A stretch of DNA of 64,000 bases from Roseateles sp. (GTDB lineage: Bacteria; Pseudomonadota; Gammaproteobacteria; Burkholderiales; Burkholderiaceae_C). Position numbers and translations under genes: made by a program. The stretch is from positions 1 through 64,000 of the forward strand of contig NZ_JAFAGT010000095.1 in the NCBI RefSeq assembly GCF_019237615.1. Reading direction: 5' to 3'. Each line of letters opens with the position of its first letter. Position 1 is the first letter of the stretch. Shown here piece after piece: positions 34,870-44,386 of this stretch. The notes under the pieces are model-generated. The model saw nothing but the letters and a program-made list of their open reading frames with translations, did not search any database and was not told the origin of the DNA.

Positions 34870-36081
34870 CTATTTGACCCAGGTGTTGAGCTGGATGATG
34901 GGCAGCAGCACGGCCAGCACGATGAGCAGCACGATGGCGCCCATTGCGACGATGAGCAACGGCTCCAGCAGCGTGGCTGCCGCCATCGAGCGGCGCTGCA
35001 CCTCAACGCCAAGCTGGCGCGCGGCGCGGCCCAGCATCTCGGGCAACTGGCCGGTCTGCTCGCCCAGGCGGGCGAACATCGCGAGGATGCCGGGGAAGCG
35101 CTTCTTGCCGGCCAGTGCCGAGCCCAGCGGCGCGCCTTCGCGCACCTGCACCAATGCATCCAGCGCATCGGCCTGCATCGCGCGGTTGGACAGCGTCTCG
35201 GCCGCAGCCTGCAGCGCCTTCAGGATGGGCACGCCGGCGCCAGCCAGCATGGCCAGAGTGCCTGCAAAGCGCGCCGCGTTGTAGCCGCGGGCCAGCCGCC
35301 CCACCAGCGGCAGGCCCAGGATGCCGGCGTCAAAGCGCAGCCGGAAGGCCGGGGCCTTCAGCGCGAAGCGCAAGGCCGCGCCGCCGGCCACCAGGCCGGC
35401 CAGCAGCGCCCAGCCCCAGGTGCGCACGAAGTCGCTGATGGCCAGCATCGCGACGGTCAGCACCGGCAGCGTGCGCTTGGAGCTGGTGAACACCGTTGCG
35501 ATCTGCGGCACCACGTAGGTGACGAGGAAGATGACGATGAATACCGAGATCAGCGACACGATGGCCGGGTAGGCCATGGCGCCGATCAGCTTGGCCTTCA
35601 GGTCCTGCCGCTCCTCCAGGTCGTCGGCCAGCTTCTCCAGCACCTGGCCCAGCGCACCGCTCTGCTCGCCGGCGGCGACGACGCCGCGGTAGACCTCGTC
35701 GAACTCGCGCGGCGCCGATGCCAGCGCGCGCGCGAAGGCGGCACCGGCGTTGACCTCGGCCTTGAGCTGGCTGATGAGCTCGCGCTGCTTGGAGTCCTCG
35801 CTCTCGTCGGCCAGGGCGGTGAGCGCGCGCTCGATGGGCAGGCCCGAACCGACCAGGCCGGCCAGCTGGCGCGTCCAGACCGCAAGCGCCGTCGGCCCGA
35901 ACACGCGGCGCGTGAAGCGGCTGCCCTCCTGCGCGCCATGCTGCTGCACCACGTCGATGGACAGCGGCGTGAGGCCCAGCGCGCGCACGGCGGCGCGCGC
36001 GGCGCGCGGGTTGTCGGCCTCGATCAGGCCGCTGTTCTGCCGGCCGGCGTCGCTGAGGGCTTCGTACTTGTAGGCGGGCAC
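34870..36081 (-). CDS. gspF: Type II secretion inner-membrane platform protein GspF
   Basis: 403 residues. The N-terminus MPAYKYEALSDAGRQNSG and two GspF/PilC domains (about 70-195 and 275-395), each ending in hydrophobic segments (AMAYPAIVSLISVFIVIFLV; LLEPLLIVAMGAIVLLIVLA), match the family and its length. It connects the GspE ATPase to pseudopilus assembly. It is the last gene of the leftward operon, 10 bp after gspE. Confidence 0.96.
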   Translation of the reverse strand: MPAYKYEALSDAGRQNSGLIEADNPRAARAAVRALGLTPLSIDVVQQHGAQEGSRFTRRVFGPTALAVWTRQLAGLVGSGLPIERALTALADESEDSKQRELISQLKAEVNAGAAFARALASAPREFDEVYRGVVAAGEQSGALGQVLEKLADDLEERQDLKAKLIGAMAYPAIVSLISVFIVIFLVTYVVPQIATVFTSSKRTLPVLTVAMLAISDFVRTWGWALLAGLVAGGAALRFALKAPAFRLRFDAGILGLPLVGRLARGYNAARFAGTLAMLAGAGVPILKALQAAAETLSNRAMQADALDALVQVREGAPLGSALAGKKRFPGILAMFARLGEQTGQLPEMLGRAARQLGVEVQRRSMAAATLLEPLLIVAMGAIVLLIVLAVLLPIIQLNTWVK

Positions 36082-36091
36082 GAGCGGTAAC

Positions 36092-37516
36092 CTAGTCTCG
36101 GGTGACGCGCAGCACTTCTTCCAGCGACGTGACGCCGGCCTGGATCAGCCTCTCGCCGTCCTCGCGCATGGAGCGCAGGCCGTTGGCCACGGCGGCGGCG
36201 TGCAGTTGGCTCTCGGGCGCACGGTTGTGGATGAGGCCGCGCACGGCGTCGTCGGCCACCATCAGCTCGTAGACGCCCGTGCGGCCCTTGTAGCCGGTGT
36301 GGCCGCAGGCCTCGCAGCCCACGGGGTGCCAGCGGCCCTGCTCGTCGGAGCGCTTGCATGCCGGGCACAGCCGGCGCACCAGGCGCTGGGCCAGCACGCC
36401 CAGCAGCGAGCTGCTCAACAGGAAGGGCTCCACGCCCATGTCGGTCAGCCGCGTGACGGCGCTGGGTGCGTCGTTGGTGTGCAGCGTGGCCAGCACCAGG
36501 TGGCCGGTGAGCGAGGCCTGGATGGCGATCTGCGCGGTCTCGTAGTCGCGGATCTCGCCGATCATGATGACGTCCGGGTCCTGGCGCAGGATGGCGCGCA
36601 AGGCCTTGGCGAAGCTCAGGTCGATCTTGCTGTTGACCTGGGTCTGGCCGATGCCGGGCAGCTCGTACTCGATGGGGTCCTCGACGGTCAGCACGTTGGT
36701 GGTGCTGGTGTCCACGGTCTGCAGCGATGCGTAAAGCGACGTGGTCTTGCCCGAGCCGGTCGGGCCGGTGACGAGGACGATGCCGTGCGGCTGTTGCACC
36801 AGCTGCTTGAAGGCCGCAAGCACGCTGCCGTCCATGCCCAGGCCTTCCAGCGTGAACTTGGATTCGCTCTTGTCCAGCAGGCGCAGCACGGCGCGTTCGC
36901 CGTGGGCGCTGGGCAGCGTGGAGACGCGCACGTCGATGGCGCGGCCGCCGATGCGCAGCGAGATGCGCCCGTCCTGCGGCAGGCGCTTCTCGGCGATGTC
37001 CAGCTCGGCCATGATCTTCAGGCGCGAGATCAGTGCCGCGTGCAGCGCACGGTTGGGCTGCACCACCTCGCGCAGCGTGCCGTCGACGCGAAAGCGCACC
37101 GACGACGCTCGCTCATAGGGCTCGATGTGGATGTCGCTGGCGCCGTCCTTGGCCGCCTGCGTCAGCAGCGCATTCAGCATGCGGATGATGGGCGCGTCGT
37201 TGGCGGCCTCCAGCAGGTCCTCCACGGCGGGCAGGTCCTGCATCATGCGCGACAGGTCCACCGCGCTCTCCACCTCGCCGACGACGACGGCGGCGCTGGA
37301 CTCGCTGCCCGCATAGGCCGCGTGAATGCGTTCGGCCAGCGAGTTCGCGGTCTCGGATTCGAGGCGGTCCACGGCGTAAAGGCGTTGCACCTCGGACAAG
37401 GTGGCCCAGCCGACCTCGGGTGGCGCCCACAGCGTCAACAGGCTGCCGTCGTCCTCCAGCAGCACGCAGTTGGCCTTCGCGAAGGCATAGGGCAGGGGGT
37501 GGCGGGTCGCGGCCAT
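36092..37516 (-). CDS. gspE: Type II secretion ATPase GspE
   Basis: 474 residues. Cytoplasmic hexameric ATPase powering pseudopilus assembly. Walker A GPTGSGKTT at 251-259, Asp box ILTQAAKDGASDIHIEP-like region near 118-133, Walker B in DVIMIGEIRDYETA, and a zinc-binding tetracysteine loop CPAC...CEAC near residues 395-410. The N-terminal N1 domain is short. The ATG of MAATRHPLPY is 4 bp after the gspD stop. Confidence 0.96.
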   Translation of the reverse strand: MAATRHPLPYAFAKANCVLLEDDGSLLTLWAPPEVGWATLSEVQRLYAVDRLESETANSLAERIHAAYAGSESSAAVVVGEVESAVDLSRMMQDLPAVEDLLEAANDAPIIRMLNALLTQAAKDGASDIHIEPYERASSVRFRVDGTLREVVQPNRALHAALISRLKIMAELDIAEKRLPQDGRISLRIGGRAIDVRVSTLPSAHGERAVLRLLDKSESKFTLEGLGMDGSVLAAFKQLVQQPHGIVLVTGPTGSGKTTSLYASLQTVDTSTTNVLTVEDPIEYELPGIGQTQVNSKIDLSFAKALRAILRQDPDVIMIGEIRDYETAQIAIQASLTGHLVLATLHTNDAPSAVTRLTDMGVEPFLLSSSLLGVLAQRLVRRLCPACKRSDEQGRWHPVGCEACGHTGYKGRTGVYELMVADDAVRGLIHNRAPESQLHAAAVANGLRSMREDGERLIQAGVTSLEEVLRVTRD

Positions 37517-37520
37517 CGGT

Positions 37521-39692
37521 TTACTGCTGCGGCAGGGCCTTGGTCGGCGACGCCGTCTTGGGGTCGGGCAGCAGCGGCGCGCCGGTGTCGGGCAGGATGG
37601 CGCTCTTCTGCGGCTGGGCACCCTCCTGCACGGCGCGGATGCTCTGGTAGCGGTCCAGCGTCAACTGGTTGGCGCTCTCGGCGCTGCGCATGACGACAGG
37701 GCGCAGGAAGACCATCAGGTTGGTCTTCACGCGCGTGCGGTTCTTGCTGCTGAACAGGTTGCCGATCAGCGGGATCTTGGACAGGCCCGGCACGCCGTTG
37801 TCGCCGTCGGAGTATTCGTCCTTCAGCAGGCCGCCCAGCACGAGGACGTCGCCGTCGTCGACGACCACGCTGGTCTCGATGGCGCTCTTGTCCAGCGTGG
37901 GGCCGTTGACGCCGGTGGACGTCACCGAGGAGTTCTCCTGGTAGACCACCATGCGCACGGTGCCACCCTCGCCGATCTGGCTCTTGACCTTCAGCGTCAG
38001 GCCCACGTCCTTGCGGTCCACCGTCGTGAACGGGTTGACGGTGCCCCCGGTCGTCGTGCCCGTATTGGCGTAGGAGCCGGTCACGAAGGGCACGTTCTGA
38101 CCGATGACGATGCGGGCCTCCTCGTTGTCCAGCGCCACCAGGTTGGGCGTGGACAGCACGTTGGCGCCGCTCTGGCTCTCGAAGAAGTTGGCCACCGCGC
38201 CCAGCGTGTAGACGCTGCCGAACTTCTTCAGCAGGCCGATGTTCAGGCCCGCCGGCGGGGAGCCGTTGGCCAGTGCGGTCGTCACGCCGGCCGTGCCGCC
38301 AGCCACGGCGCCGGTGGCATTGATGATGTTGGCCAGGCCGGTGCCGAAGTTGGTGCCCGCACCGGTGATGGTGCTGTCACCCTTGCTGCCGAACAGGTTC
38401 TGCCACTGCACGCCGAACTGGGCGGCCTTGGTGTTGTCGATCTTGACGATCAGCGACTCCACGTAGACCTGGGCGCGGCGCGAGTCCAGTTGCTCGATGA
38501 CGGCGCGGACCTGGCGGTACAGCGGTTCGGGTGCCGTGATGACGAGGGAATTGGTCGACGGGTCGGCCTGCACGAAGCCGCCGGTGGAGGGGCCGGAGGA
38601 CTGGCTCAGCGGCGCCGTCGCGGCGGCGGAGCTCAAGCCGCCCGCATTGGTGCCGGTGTTAGACGTCGCACCGGGCAGGCCCTGGCCCGGCGCGGCCAGC
38701 GAACCGGCGCCCGTCGGGCTGGTGCTGCCGGACGAGCCGCCGGCGCTGCCGCCCGCTGCGGCGGCGCCGAAGGCCGCGCGCAGCACGGTGGCCAGCTTCA
38801 CGGCGTCGGCGTTCTTCAGGTAGACGACGCGGATGTTGTTGCCGCCGTCGGCGCTGGGCTGGTCCAGCTTGTCGACCATGGCGCGCACGGCGGCCAGGCG
38901 GGCCGGGTTGCTGGCGCGCAGGATGAGGCCGTTGGAGCGTGGGTCCACCAGCACGTTGACGGCGCTGCTGCCCTGCCCCGGCACGCCCGCGGCAATGGCG
39001 GTGCCGCCATCGGCCAGGCGCTGCACCAGCGGCGCCAGGTCGGCCGCGACGGCGTGCTTCAGCGGCACGATCTCGATGTCGCTACTGCCCGGCGTGTCCA
39101 TGGCCGCGATGATCTTGGCGATGCGCTGCAGGTTGTCGGCGTAGTCGGTGATGACCAGGCTGTTGTTGCCCGGGTTGGCGTTGATGGTGTTGTTGGGGCT
39201 GATCAGGGGGCGCAGCACGGCCACGAGGTTGTTCGCGTTCTCGTGCTGGATGCGGAAGATCTGCGTCAGGATCTGGTCGCCGCGCGCGTTGCTGGTCTCG
39301 ACGGCCACCGAGCCCGCCTGCAGCTTGGCGTCGGGCTCGGGCAGCACCTTCAGGAAGCCCGCCGCCTCGACGACGGTGAAGCCCAGGCCGCGCAGCGCCG
39401 CCAGGTAGTTGCGGTAGGCCTCGGCCACCGACACCGGCTGCTCGCTGTAGACCGTGATCGTGCCCTTGACGCGCGGGTCGATGATGATCTGGCGATTCAG
39501 CATCACGCCGATGGCGCGTGTCACGGCCTCGATGTCGGCGTTGACGAAATTCAGCGTGACCGGCGAACTGGCCTTGACGGCCGGGCCGGCGGGCTTGCCG
39601 CGCTGGACGGTGTCGGGCTGGGCGAGCGCGCTGCTGCTTGCCAGCAGCAGGGCGGCGAAGGCCGTGGCGGTGCGTTGGAGATTCATGATCAT
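37521..39692 (-). CDS. gspD: Type II secretion outer-membrane secretin GspD
   Basis: 723 residues. A signal peptide (ATAFAALLLASSSALA) is followed by N0-N3 domains (VTLNFVNADIEAVTRAIGVML at N0), a Gly/Ser/Thr-rich loop in N3 (about residues 310-375), and the secretin channel with VPGLSKIPLIGNLFSS near the end. Fifteen or so copies form the exit channel for folded proteins. Its ATG (MIMNLQRT) overlaps the gspN stop as ATGA; an ATG two codons later is possible. Placement after gspN and before gspE is unusual compared with gspC-D-E orders but is seen in this group of bacteria. Confidence 0.96.
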   Translation of the reverse strand: MIMNLQRTATAFAALLLASSSALAQPDTVQRGKPAGPAVKASSPVTLNFVNADIEAVTRAIGVMLNRQIIIDPRVKGTITVYSEQPVSVAEAYRNYLAALRGLGFTVVEAAGFLKVLPEPDAKLQAGSVAVETSNARGDQILTQIFRIQHENANNLVAVLRPLISPNNTINANPGNNSLVITDYADNLQRIAKIIAAMDTPGSSDIEIVPLKHAVAADLAPLVQRLADGGTAIAAGVPGQGSSAVNVLVDPRSNGLILRASNPARLAAVRAMVDKLDQPSADGGNNIRVVYLKNADAVKLATVLRAAFGAAAAGGSAGGSSGSTSPTGAGSLAAPGQGLPGATSNTGTNAGGLSSAAATAPLSQSSGPSTGGFVQADPSTNSLVITAPEPLYRQVRAVIEQLDSRRAQVYVESLIVKIDNTKAAQFGVQWQNLFGSKGDSTITGAGTNFGTGLANIINATGAVAGGTAGVTTALANGSPPAGLNIGLLKKFGSVYTLGAVANFFESQSGANVLSTPNLVALDNEEARIVIGQNVPFVTGSYANTGTTTGGTVNPFTTVDRKDVGLTLKVKSQIGEGGTVRMVVYQENSSVTSTGVNGPTLDKSAIETSVVVDDGDVLVLGGLLKDEYSDGDNGVPGLSKIPLIGNLFSSKNRTRVKTNLMVFLRPVVMRSAESANQLTLDRYQSIRAVQEGAQPQKSAILPDTGAPLLPDPKTASPTKALPQQ

Positions 39693-40570
39693 CCGATCGT
39701 CAGGACGGAGCGGGCCCCCTGGCGGCGCCCGATGATGTTCAGCAGATTGTTCAGCGCTTCCTCGCGGCCCGGCGCGGCGCCGGCCTCGCCGACGAAGCGG
39801 CTCTTGCCGCCGCTGCTGAGCGTGCCCGCGCCGGACAGCTGCAGCGCACCCTCCAGCGTGGACAGGTGCAGCAGGCTGAGGCCGGGATTGGCCGGATCGG
39901 CCGTCACGGTGAAGCGATAGCTGCCCAGCGGCGCGACGGTGGAGACGCGCGAGGACAGATTGAGCAGCTCCAGCTGCAGCTCGCCGAGCTGGCGCCAGCG
40001 GCCCTGCGCCCACTCCAGCCGCAGCTCGCGGGCCGACAGCCGCAGCGAGCCGCCCAGTTGCAGCGTGTTCCAGGGCGTGCCCAGGCCCGCCAGCAGGTCG
40101 GCCGGCAGGCGGGCCAGCCAGTCGGCCTTGGTGCCGACGCCGACCTCCATGTGCCCGAGCCCCGGCTTGATGTCCAGCAACAGCTCGCCATTGATACAGC
40201 AGTCCTGCCGGGCGGCCAGTTGCAGGCCCAGGCTCCAGGCCTGCAGCTTGGGCGCCATGCGCCAGTGCAGGCGGCCGGGCAGGGCGGCGGCGTCACGGCT
40301 GCCGGCGCCGCCGGTCAGCACCAGCACGCCCGAGCCGTTCCATACGCTGCCGCGCGTGTCGACGATGAGCAGGTGCTCGCCGGTCGCCGAGGCCAGCGCG
40401 CGCGCCAGCCAGCTCGCCGGCGCGAAGGCGATCAGCGCGCAGATGACGCCCACCAACCCGCCGAGCAGGCTCCAGCGCCTGGGCGTCAGATGGCGTACCG
40501 CGCGGCCACCGGCGTGGTTGCCGGCGAGCAAGGCGTCGTGGGCCGGTGCGCTTGTCCTGAGCCAGGCCAT
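39689..40570 (-). CDS. gspN: Type II secretion protein GspN
   Basis: 293 residues. One N-terminal membrane segment (WSLLGGLVGVICALIAFAPASWLA), then a beta-rich periplasmic domain with DTRGSVWNGSGVLVLTGG and LGGSLRLSARELRLEW, typical of GspN. GspN is an accessory component of uncertain function found in only some systems. Its ATG shares a base with the gspM stop (TAATG), and its stop overlaps the gspD start. Confidence 0.88.
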   Translation of the reverse strand: MAWLRTSAPAHDALLAGNHAGGRAVRHLTPRRWSLLGGLVGVICALIAFAPASWLARALASATGEHLLIVDTRGSVWNGSGVLVLTGGAGSRDAAALPGRLHWRMAPKLQAWSLGLQLAARQDCCINGELLLDIKPGLGHMEVGVGTKADWLARLPADLLAGLGTPWNTLQLGGSLRLSARELRLEWAQGRWRQLGELQLELLNLSSRVSTVAPLGSYRFTVTADPANPGLSLLHLSTLEGALQLSGAGTLSSGGKSRFVGEAGAAPGREEALNNLLNIIGRRQGARSVLTIG

Positions 40571-41097
40571 TAGTTGCTCCCCAGGCTGAGCACCAGCGTG
40601 CCGGCGTAACCCCTGGGGCCACGTGTCAGCTGGGCCTCGACGGGGCGGGCGCGGGCGGCCGAGCGCACCTCGGCCAGCCAGCCCTGCAGCGTCTCGGGCG
40701 TGATGCCGTTGAGCGTGATGACGGCGCGGTCGCCGGCCAGGTTCAGGCGCGCCGCGGGGCCGAGGTGTTCGACCGAGGCGGTCAGTGCCGCCTGGGCCTG
40801 GGCCGGCGGCACTGCCGGTGCGGCGCGCAGCGCGCGGGCCTCCTGGGCCTGGGCCTGCATCTGCTGAAGCTGCAGCTCGAGCTGCTCCAGCTCGGCGGGC
40901 GCCGTCCTCAGCGTGCGCAGCGCCGGTGCAAGCAGCAGGCTCCAGGCCACCAGCAGGCCCAGCAGCGCGCCGACGCCACCGAGCGCCAGGCGCTCGCGGT
41001 CGCCCAGGGCCTGCCATTGCGCCAGCGTCCGGGCCTGGGCCTGGCGGAACTGGGCGGCGATGCCCGCGCCACCGGCGGGGTTGCGGAAACTGGCCAT
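40570..41097 (-). CDS. gspM: Type II secretion inner-membrane protein GspM
   Basis: 175 residues. A short cytoplasmic head (FRQAQARTLAQWQALGDRER), one membrane helix (LALGGVGALLGLLVAWSLLL), a coiled coil (LEQLELQLQQMQAQAQEARA) and a small ferredoxin-like periplasmic domain ending TLVLSLGSN. This is the GspM plan; it pairs with GspL. Its ATG overlaps the gspL stop (TGATG). Confidence 0.92.
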   Translation of the reverse strand: MASFRNPAGGAGIAAQFRQAQARTLAQWQALGDRERLALGGVGALLGLLVAWSLLLAPALRTLRTAPAELEQLELQLQQMQAQAQEARALRAAPAVPPAQAQAALTASVEHLGPAARLNLAGDRAVITLNGITPETLQGWLAEVRSAARARPVEAQLTRGPRGYAGTLVLSLGSN

Positions 41098-42347
41098 CAG
41101 GGGCGTCCTCGCGGTGTGGCGCGGCTGATGGTCAGCTTGCCCTCGCTGGCGTCCAGCTGCCAGCCTTCGCTGCGCAGCTGGGTGCGGAAGTTGTCGATCT
41201 GGTTCGGTGCCCAGCCCTGGGCCGAGACGGTCAGCCGGCCGGGTTCGAAGGCCAGCGCGTCGGTGGGCGGGCGGTCGCCGGGCCAGGCGAGGGCGGCGGC
41301 ACCGAGCAGGGTTTCGAAATCCTGCTCGCCAACGCTGCCGGCGCTGGCGCGCAGCAGGTCCAGTTGTTTTTGCATCTGCACCGGCGCATCGAGGATGGCG
41401 CGCACCTGCGGGAAGGCGTCGGTCAGCGTCGCCGTGACGGCGGCGCGGCGCGCGGCCAGTTCGCGGTGCTGGTGCCAGGCCCACAGGTTCAGCCCCAGCA
41501 GCTGCACAAGCGCCAGGCCGGCCAGACCGTAGCGCACCGGGCGCCAGGGCTTGCGCATCAGCGCGCGGCTGACGAGGCGCAGCGCGCGAACGCCGCGGGC
41601 GCGCGGCGCGAGGTCGAACTGGCGCAGGTTCCAGGCGTTGTCGACGACGGCCAGCGCGCGCCGGGCTGGCGTCTGCACGGTGACGGGGGTGCCGAGCCAG
41701 CGCTCGGCGGCCGTCGCGGTGGCGGGCGTGGCCGTCCATTGCGCGGCATGCACGAGGTCGGGCGTGAAGAACTGCCGCGCCAGACCGCCGTCCAGCGGCA
41801 GCGTCGCCACGCCGTCGGCATGGCTCCAGCGCAGCGCGATGCCGGCCGCGTCGCGCTCGCCCTGGGTCTCGAAGAAATGCCCGCGCGCCTGCTCGTCCGG
41901 CCAGGACAGCGGCGCGACGCGCTCGATGAACACCTGGGCGGCTTCCAGCTGGGCGAGATGGTCGGCCAGCCAGGGCCTGGAGGTGATGGCGACCCAGGCG
42001 CTGTCGCCACCCCGCGCATCAGGCTCCAGCGCGAAATGCAGTGCGTCGGGGTCGTCGAGCAAGGACTCCTCGAGCTTGCCGGCCAGTGCGGCACGCATCT
42101 GGCGGCCGGCGCGCGGCAACTCGACGCGGCGCCAGCTGACGTCGGACTCGGCGACGACGGCGACGACGCTGTCCGCCGCCGGAAGTGCCGCGGCGGCGGC
42201 GCGGCCCTCGGCGCCTGTCTCGCGGCCGTCCGGCGTCAGCACGTAGTCGTACTCGCGCGGTGCGTCGGCATTCGGCGTCTCGGGCGCGGCCCGGCCCGGC
42301 GCGTGCAGGCGCGTCCGGGGGGGCAGGAACAGCAGCAGGGTGCTCAT
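41097..42347 (-). CDS. gspL: Type II secretion inner-membrane protein GspL
   Basis: 416 residues. The cytoplasmic actin-like domain (1-235) recruits GspE; then a membrane helix (YGLAGLALVQLLGLNLWAW) and a periplasmic ferredoxin-like domain (about 330-416) follow. The start MSTLLLFLPPRTRLHA resembles the family. It lies 106 bp after gspK, the largest gap in the operon. Confidence 0.93.
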   Translation of the reverse strand: MSTLLLFLPPRTRLHAPGRAAPETPNADAPREYDYVLTPDGRETGAEGRAAAAALPAADSVVAVVAESDVSWRRVELPRAGRQMRAALAGKLEESLLDDPDALHFALEPDARGGDSAWVAITSRPWLADHLAQLEAAQVFIERVAPLSWPDEQARGHFFETQGERDAAGIALRWSHADGVATLPLDGGLARQFFTPDLVHAAQWTATPATATAAERWLGTPVTVQTPARRALAVVDNAWNLRQFDLAPRARGVRALRLVSRALMRKPWRPVRYGLAGLALVQLLGLNLWAWHQHRELAARRAAVTATLTDAFPQVRAILDAPVQMQKQLDLLRASAGSVGEQDFETLLGAAALAWPGDRPPTDALAFEPGRLTVSAQGWAPNQIDNFRTQLRSEGWQLDASEGKLTISRATPRGRP

Positions 42348-42453
42348 TGGGGGTGTGATCAGGCGCGGCGCATTCTAGGAGGGGGTGATGAAGTTCCCGA
42401 CGCCGGGGGCGGGCCTGGGGCGAGGATCTGTAGCCGGCGTCGAGTTCAAGCGT

Positions 42454-43422
42454 CTATCGATTCAGCAACTGGTTGATGCGCTCGCGCGCCAGCACGACCA
42501 TGTTCAGGTCCCTGCGCTCGATCAGCGAGCGCTGTTCGAGCTGGCGCTCGTCCAGGCGCAGCCGGCCGGTGACGACGAAGAAGGACGAGGCCACGGACGC
42601 GCGGGTGCCTGTGGCCTGGGCCAGCGCGGCGGCCGGCAGGTAGGCGGCGGCATCGCTGGTCACATCCTGCAGCGGCTTAGCCTTGCGGCCCTGCACGAGG
42701 CGTTCGGCCGTGGCCAGGTCGACACCGTCGAACAGCGCCGCGATGACCTCGCGCGGCGCGGTGTTCAGGTTGACCGGCGTGGCCTTGGGCAGCAGCACGA
42801 CATAGGGTCGCAGGCGCTGCAAGGTGTCGGCGTCAAGGCCGAACCAGGACAGCTGGTCGAGGCCGGCGGGTTGCAGCGGGCCGCTGTCAGCCGGCGGCTG
42901 GCTGGCGCCACTGGCCGGCGTCGGGAATGCATCGCGCAGGCCGGCGATGATGAGCGCGGCCGTGCCTGGCGGCGCATTGACCTGGCTGCACAGCCGCTCC
43001 AGCACGCGCTGCTCCAGCTCGGGCACCTTGGGGCCACCGAGCAGCGCGCGCAGGTTGTAGCGGCTCTGCGCGTCCTCGATGCTGCCAGACAGGAAGGCCT
43101 CGGGGCCGTCGTCGGCTGTCAAGGGGGCGGTCGCCAGGAAGGTGGACAGCCGCGCCTCGGCCAGTGGCACAGCCCAGGGCTCGCCGAGATGGTCGACGGG
43201 CTTGTTGCGGTTCTGCTTGGCGTCTTCCAGCAGGATCAGCCGCGCCCAGTCCAGCGCGCCCTGCAGGATCCAGGCGCTCTGCGCGCGCGCGCGGTCGGCG
43301 GCCTCGATCTGCACGGCGCGGTACTGCTGCCAGACCATGCCGGCCGCGAGACTGGCGATCAGCGTGACGATGATCATCGCGGTCAGCAGCGCCGCGCCGC
43401 GTTGTCGCAGGCGGGTCTTCAT
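42454..43422 (-). CDS. gspK: Minor pseudopilin GspK
   Basis: 322 residues. Prepilin leader MKTRLRQRG followed by AALLTAMIIVTLIASLAAG. Position +5 of the mature protein is Thr, not Glu, as expected for the tip pseudopilin GspK. A large alpha domain is inserted (about 100-270), including VNLNTAPREVIAALF and the helix-hairpin-helix-like repeats. It caps the pseudopilus with GspI and GspJ. The start overlaps the gspJ end by 4 bp. Confidence 0.95.
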   Translation of the reverse strand: MKTRLRQRGAALLTAMIIVTLIASLAAGMVWQQYRAVQIEAADRARAQSAWILQGALDWARLILLEDAKQNRNKPVDHLGEPWAVPLAEARLSTFLATAPLTADDGPEAFLSGSIEDAQSRYNLRALLGGPKVPELEQRVLERLCSQVNAPPGTAALIIAGLRDAFPTPASGASQPPADSGPLQPAGLDQLSWFGLDADTLQRLRPYVVLLPKATPVNLNTAPREVIAALFDGVDLATAERLVQGRKAKPLQDVTSDAAAYLPAAALAQATGTRASVASSFFVVTGRLRLDERQLEQRSLIERRDLNMVVLARERINQLLNR

Positions 43423-44024
43423 CGGACGGTGATCTCCAGCTCGCGCGTCAGCGTGCCGCTCAGGCCGCTGCCATCGGCGAACTGCATCGCGATGCGCAGG
43501 CCGGCCGGCGTCGGGTTGGCGGGTTTCTGGGGGCCCTCGGCGTTGCCGGTGGACTGGCAGTTGCTCCAGGCATTGCCCCAGTAGCAGTAGAACTGCCAGC
43601 CGGCCACGCCGTCGAGGGCGCGCAGCGCCGGGTTGCGCTGGGCGAGCTGCTGCAGGCCGCGCTGGCGCTGGTCCTCGAGGTCTTGCAGTGTGCGCACGGC
43701 CGGGCTCTCCCAGCGCCACAGGCTGCTCTCGCGCAGGCTCCACACGACGACTTGCAGGCCGGCCGTGGCCTGACGGGTCAACACGAGGTTGCCGCCATCG
43801 AAGGCCAGCGGCGGCACGGCGCTGTGGCTGTCCTGCAGTGCGCGCAGGTCGACCTCCCACTGCGCCAGCACGGTTTGCAGCCGTGCCGTCTGGGCCAGGC
43901 CGGCCTGCGCGATCTCGCGGCTCCTGACGAGGGCGTCGATGCCGCGCCAGGCCATGGCCGCCATGATGGCCATGACGAGCAGCGCCACCAGCACCTCGAC
44001 CAGCGTGAATCCGCGCGACTTCAT
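43419..44024 (-). CDS. gspJ: Minor pseudopilin GspJ
   Basis: 201 residues. Type III prepilin signal MKSRG^FTLVEVLVALLVM with Glu+5, then a helix (AWRGIDALVRSREIAQAG) and a beta domain with CYWGNAWSNCQST. It forms the pseudopilus tip with GspI and GspK. Just 2 bp after gspI. Confidence 0.94.
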   Translation of the reverse strand: MKSRGFTLVEVLVALLVMAIMAAMAWRGIDALVRSREIAQAGLAQTARLQTVLAQWEVDLRALQDSHSAVPPLAFDGGNLVLTRQATAGLQVVVWSLRESSLWRWESPAVRTLQDLEDQRQRGLQQLAQRNPALRALDGVAGWQFYCYWGNAWSNCQSTGNAEGPQKPANPTPAGLRIAMQFADGSGLSGTLTRELEITVR

Positions 44025-44026
44025 GC

Positions 44027-44386
44027 TCAGAACTTGCCCATGATGGTCGACAGGCTCAGCACGGGGCGGCCCTGGTCGTCGGCGACGTTGGCATCGACGC
44101 GGCGGAACAGCGGGTTGGGCGTGGGGCCGACCTTGAGCGTGCCGGTGTAGCTGCGGCCGAGCTGTTCGCAGCCGAAGGGGGATTCGCCGATGTCGGGGAA
44201 CTGCTGGGTCAGGCGCAGCTCTGTCAGCAGGTTCTCGGCGCACCATTGTGCGGCGCTGACCTGGGTCAGGCGCTCGGCGTTGTTGGCCAGCGCGCCGGCA
44301 GCCTTGATGCCCGCGCCCAGCGCGATGGCGACGACGACCAGGGCGACGAGCACCTCGATCAGCGTGAAACCCCGTTCGCGGTTCAT
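44027..44386 (-). CDS. gspI: Minor pseudopilin GspI
   Basis: 119 residues. Prepilin signal MNRERG^FTLIEVLVALVVV with Glu+5, then AAQWCAENLLTELRLTQQFP, typical of GspI. It initiates the pseudopilus tip. The start overlaps the gspH stop by 4 bp. Confidence 0.94.
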   Translation of the reverse strand: MNRERGFTLIEVLVALVVVAIALGAGIKAAGALANNAERLTQVSAAQWCAENLLTELRLTQQFPDIGESPFGCEQLGRSYTGTLKVGPTPNPLFRRVDANVADDQGRPVLSLSTIMGKF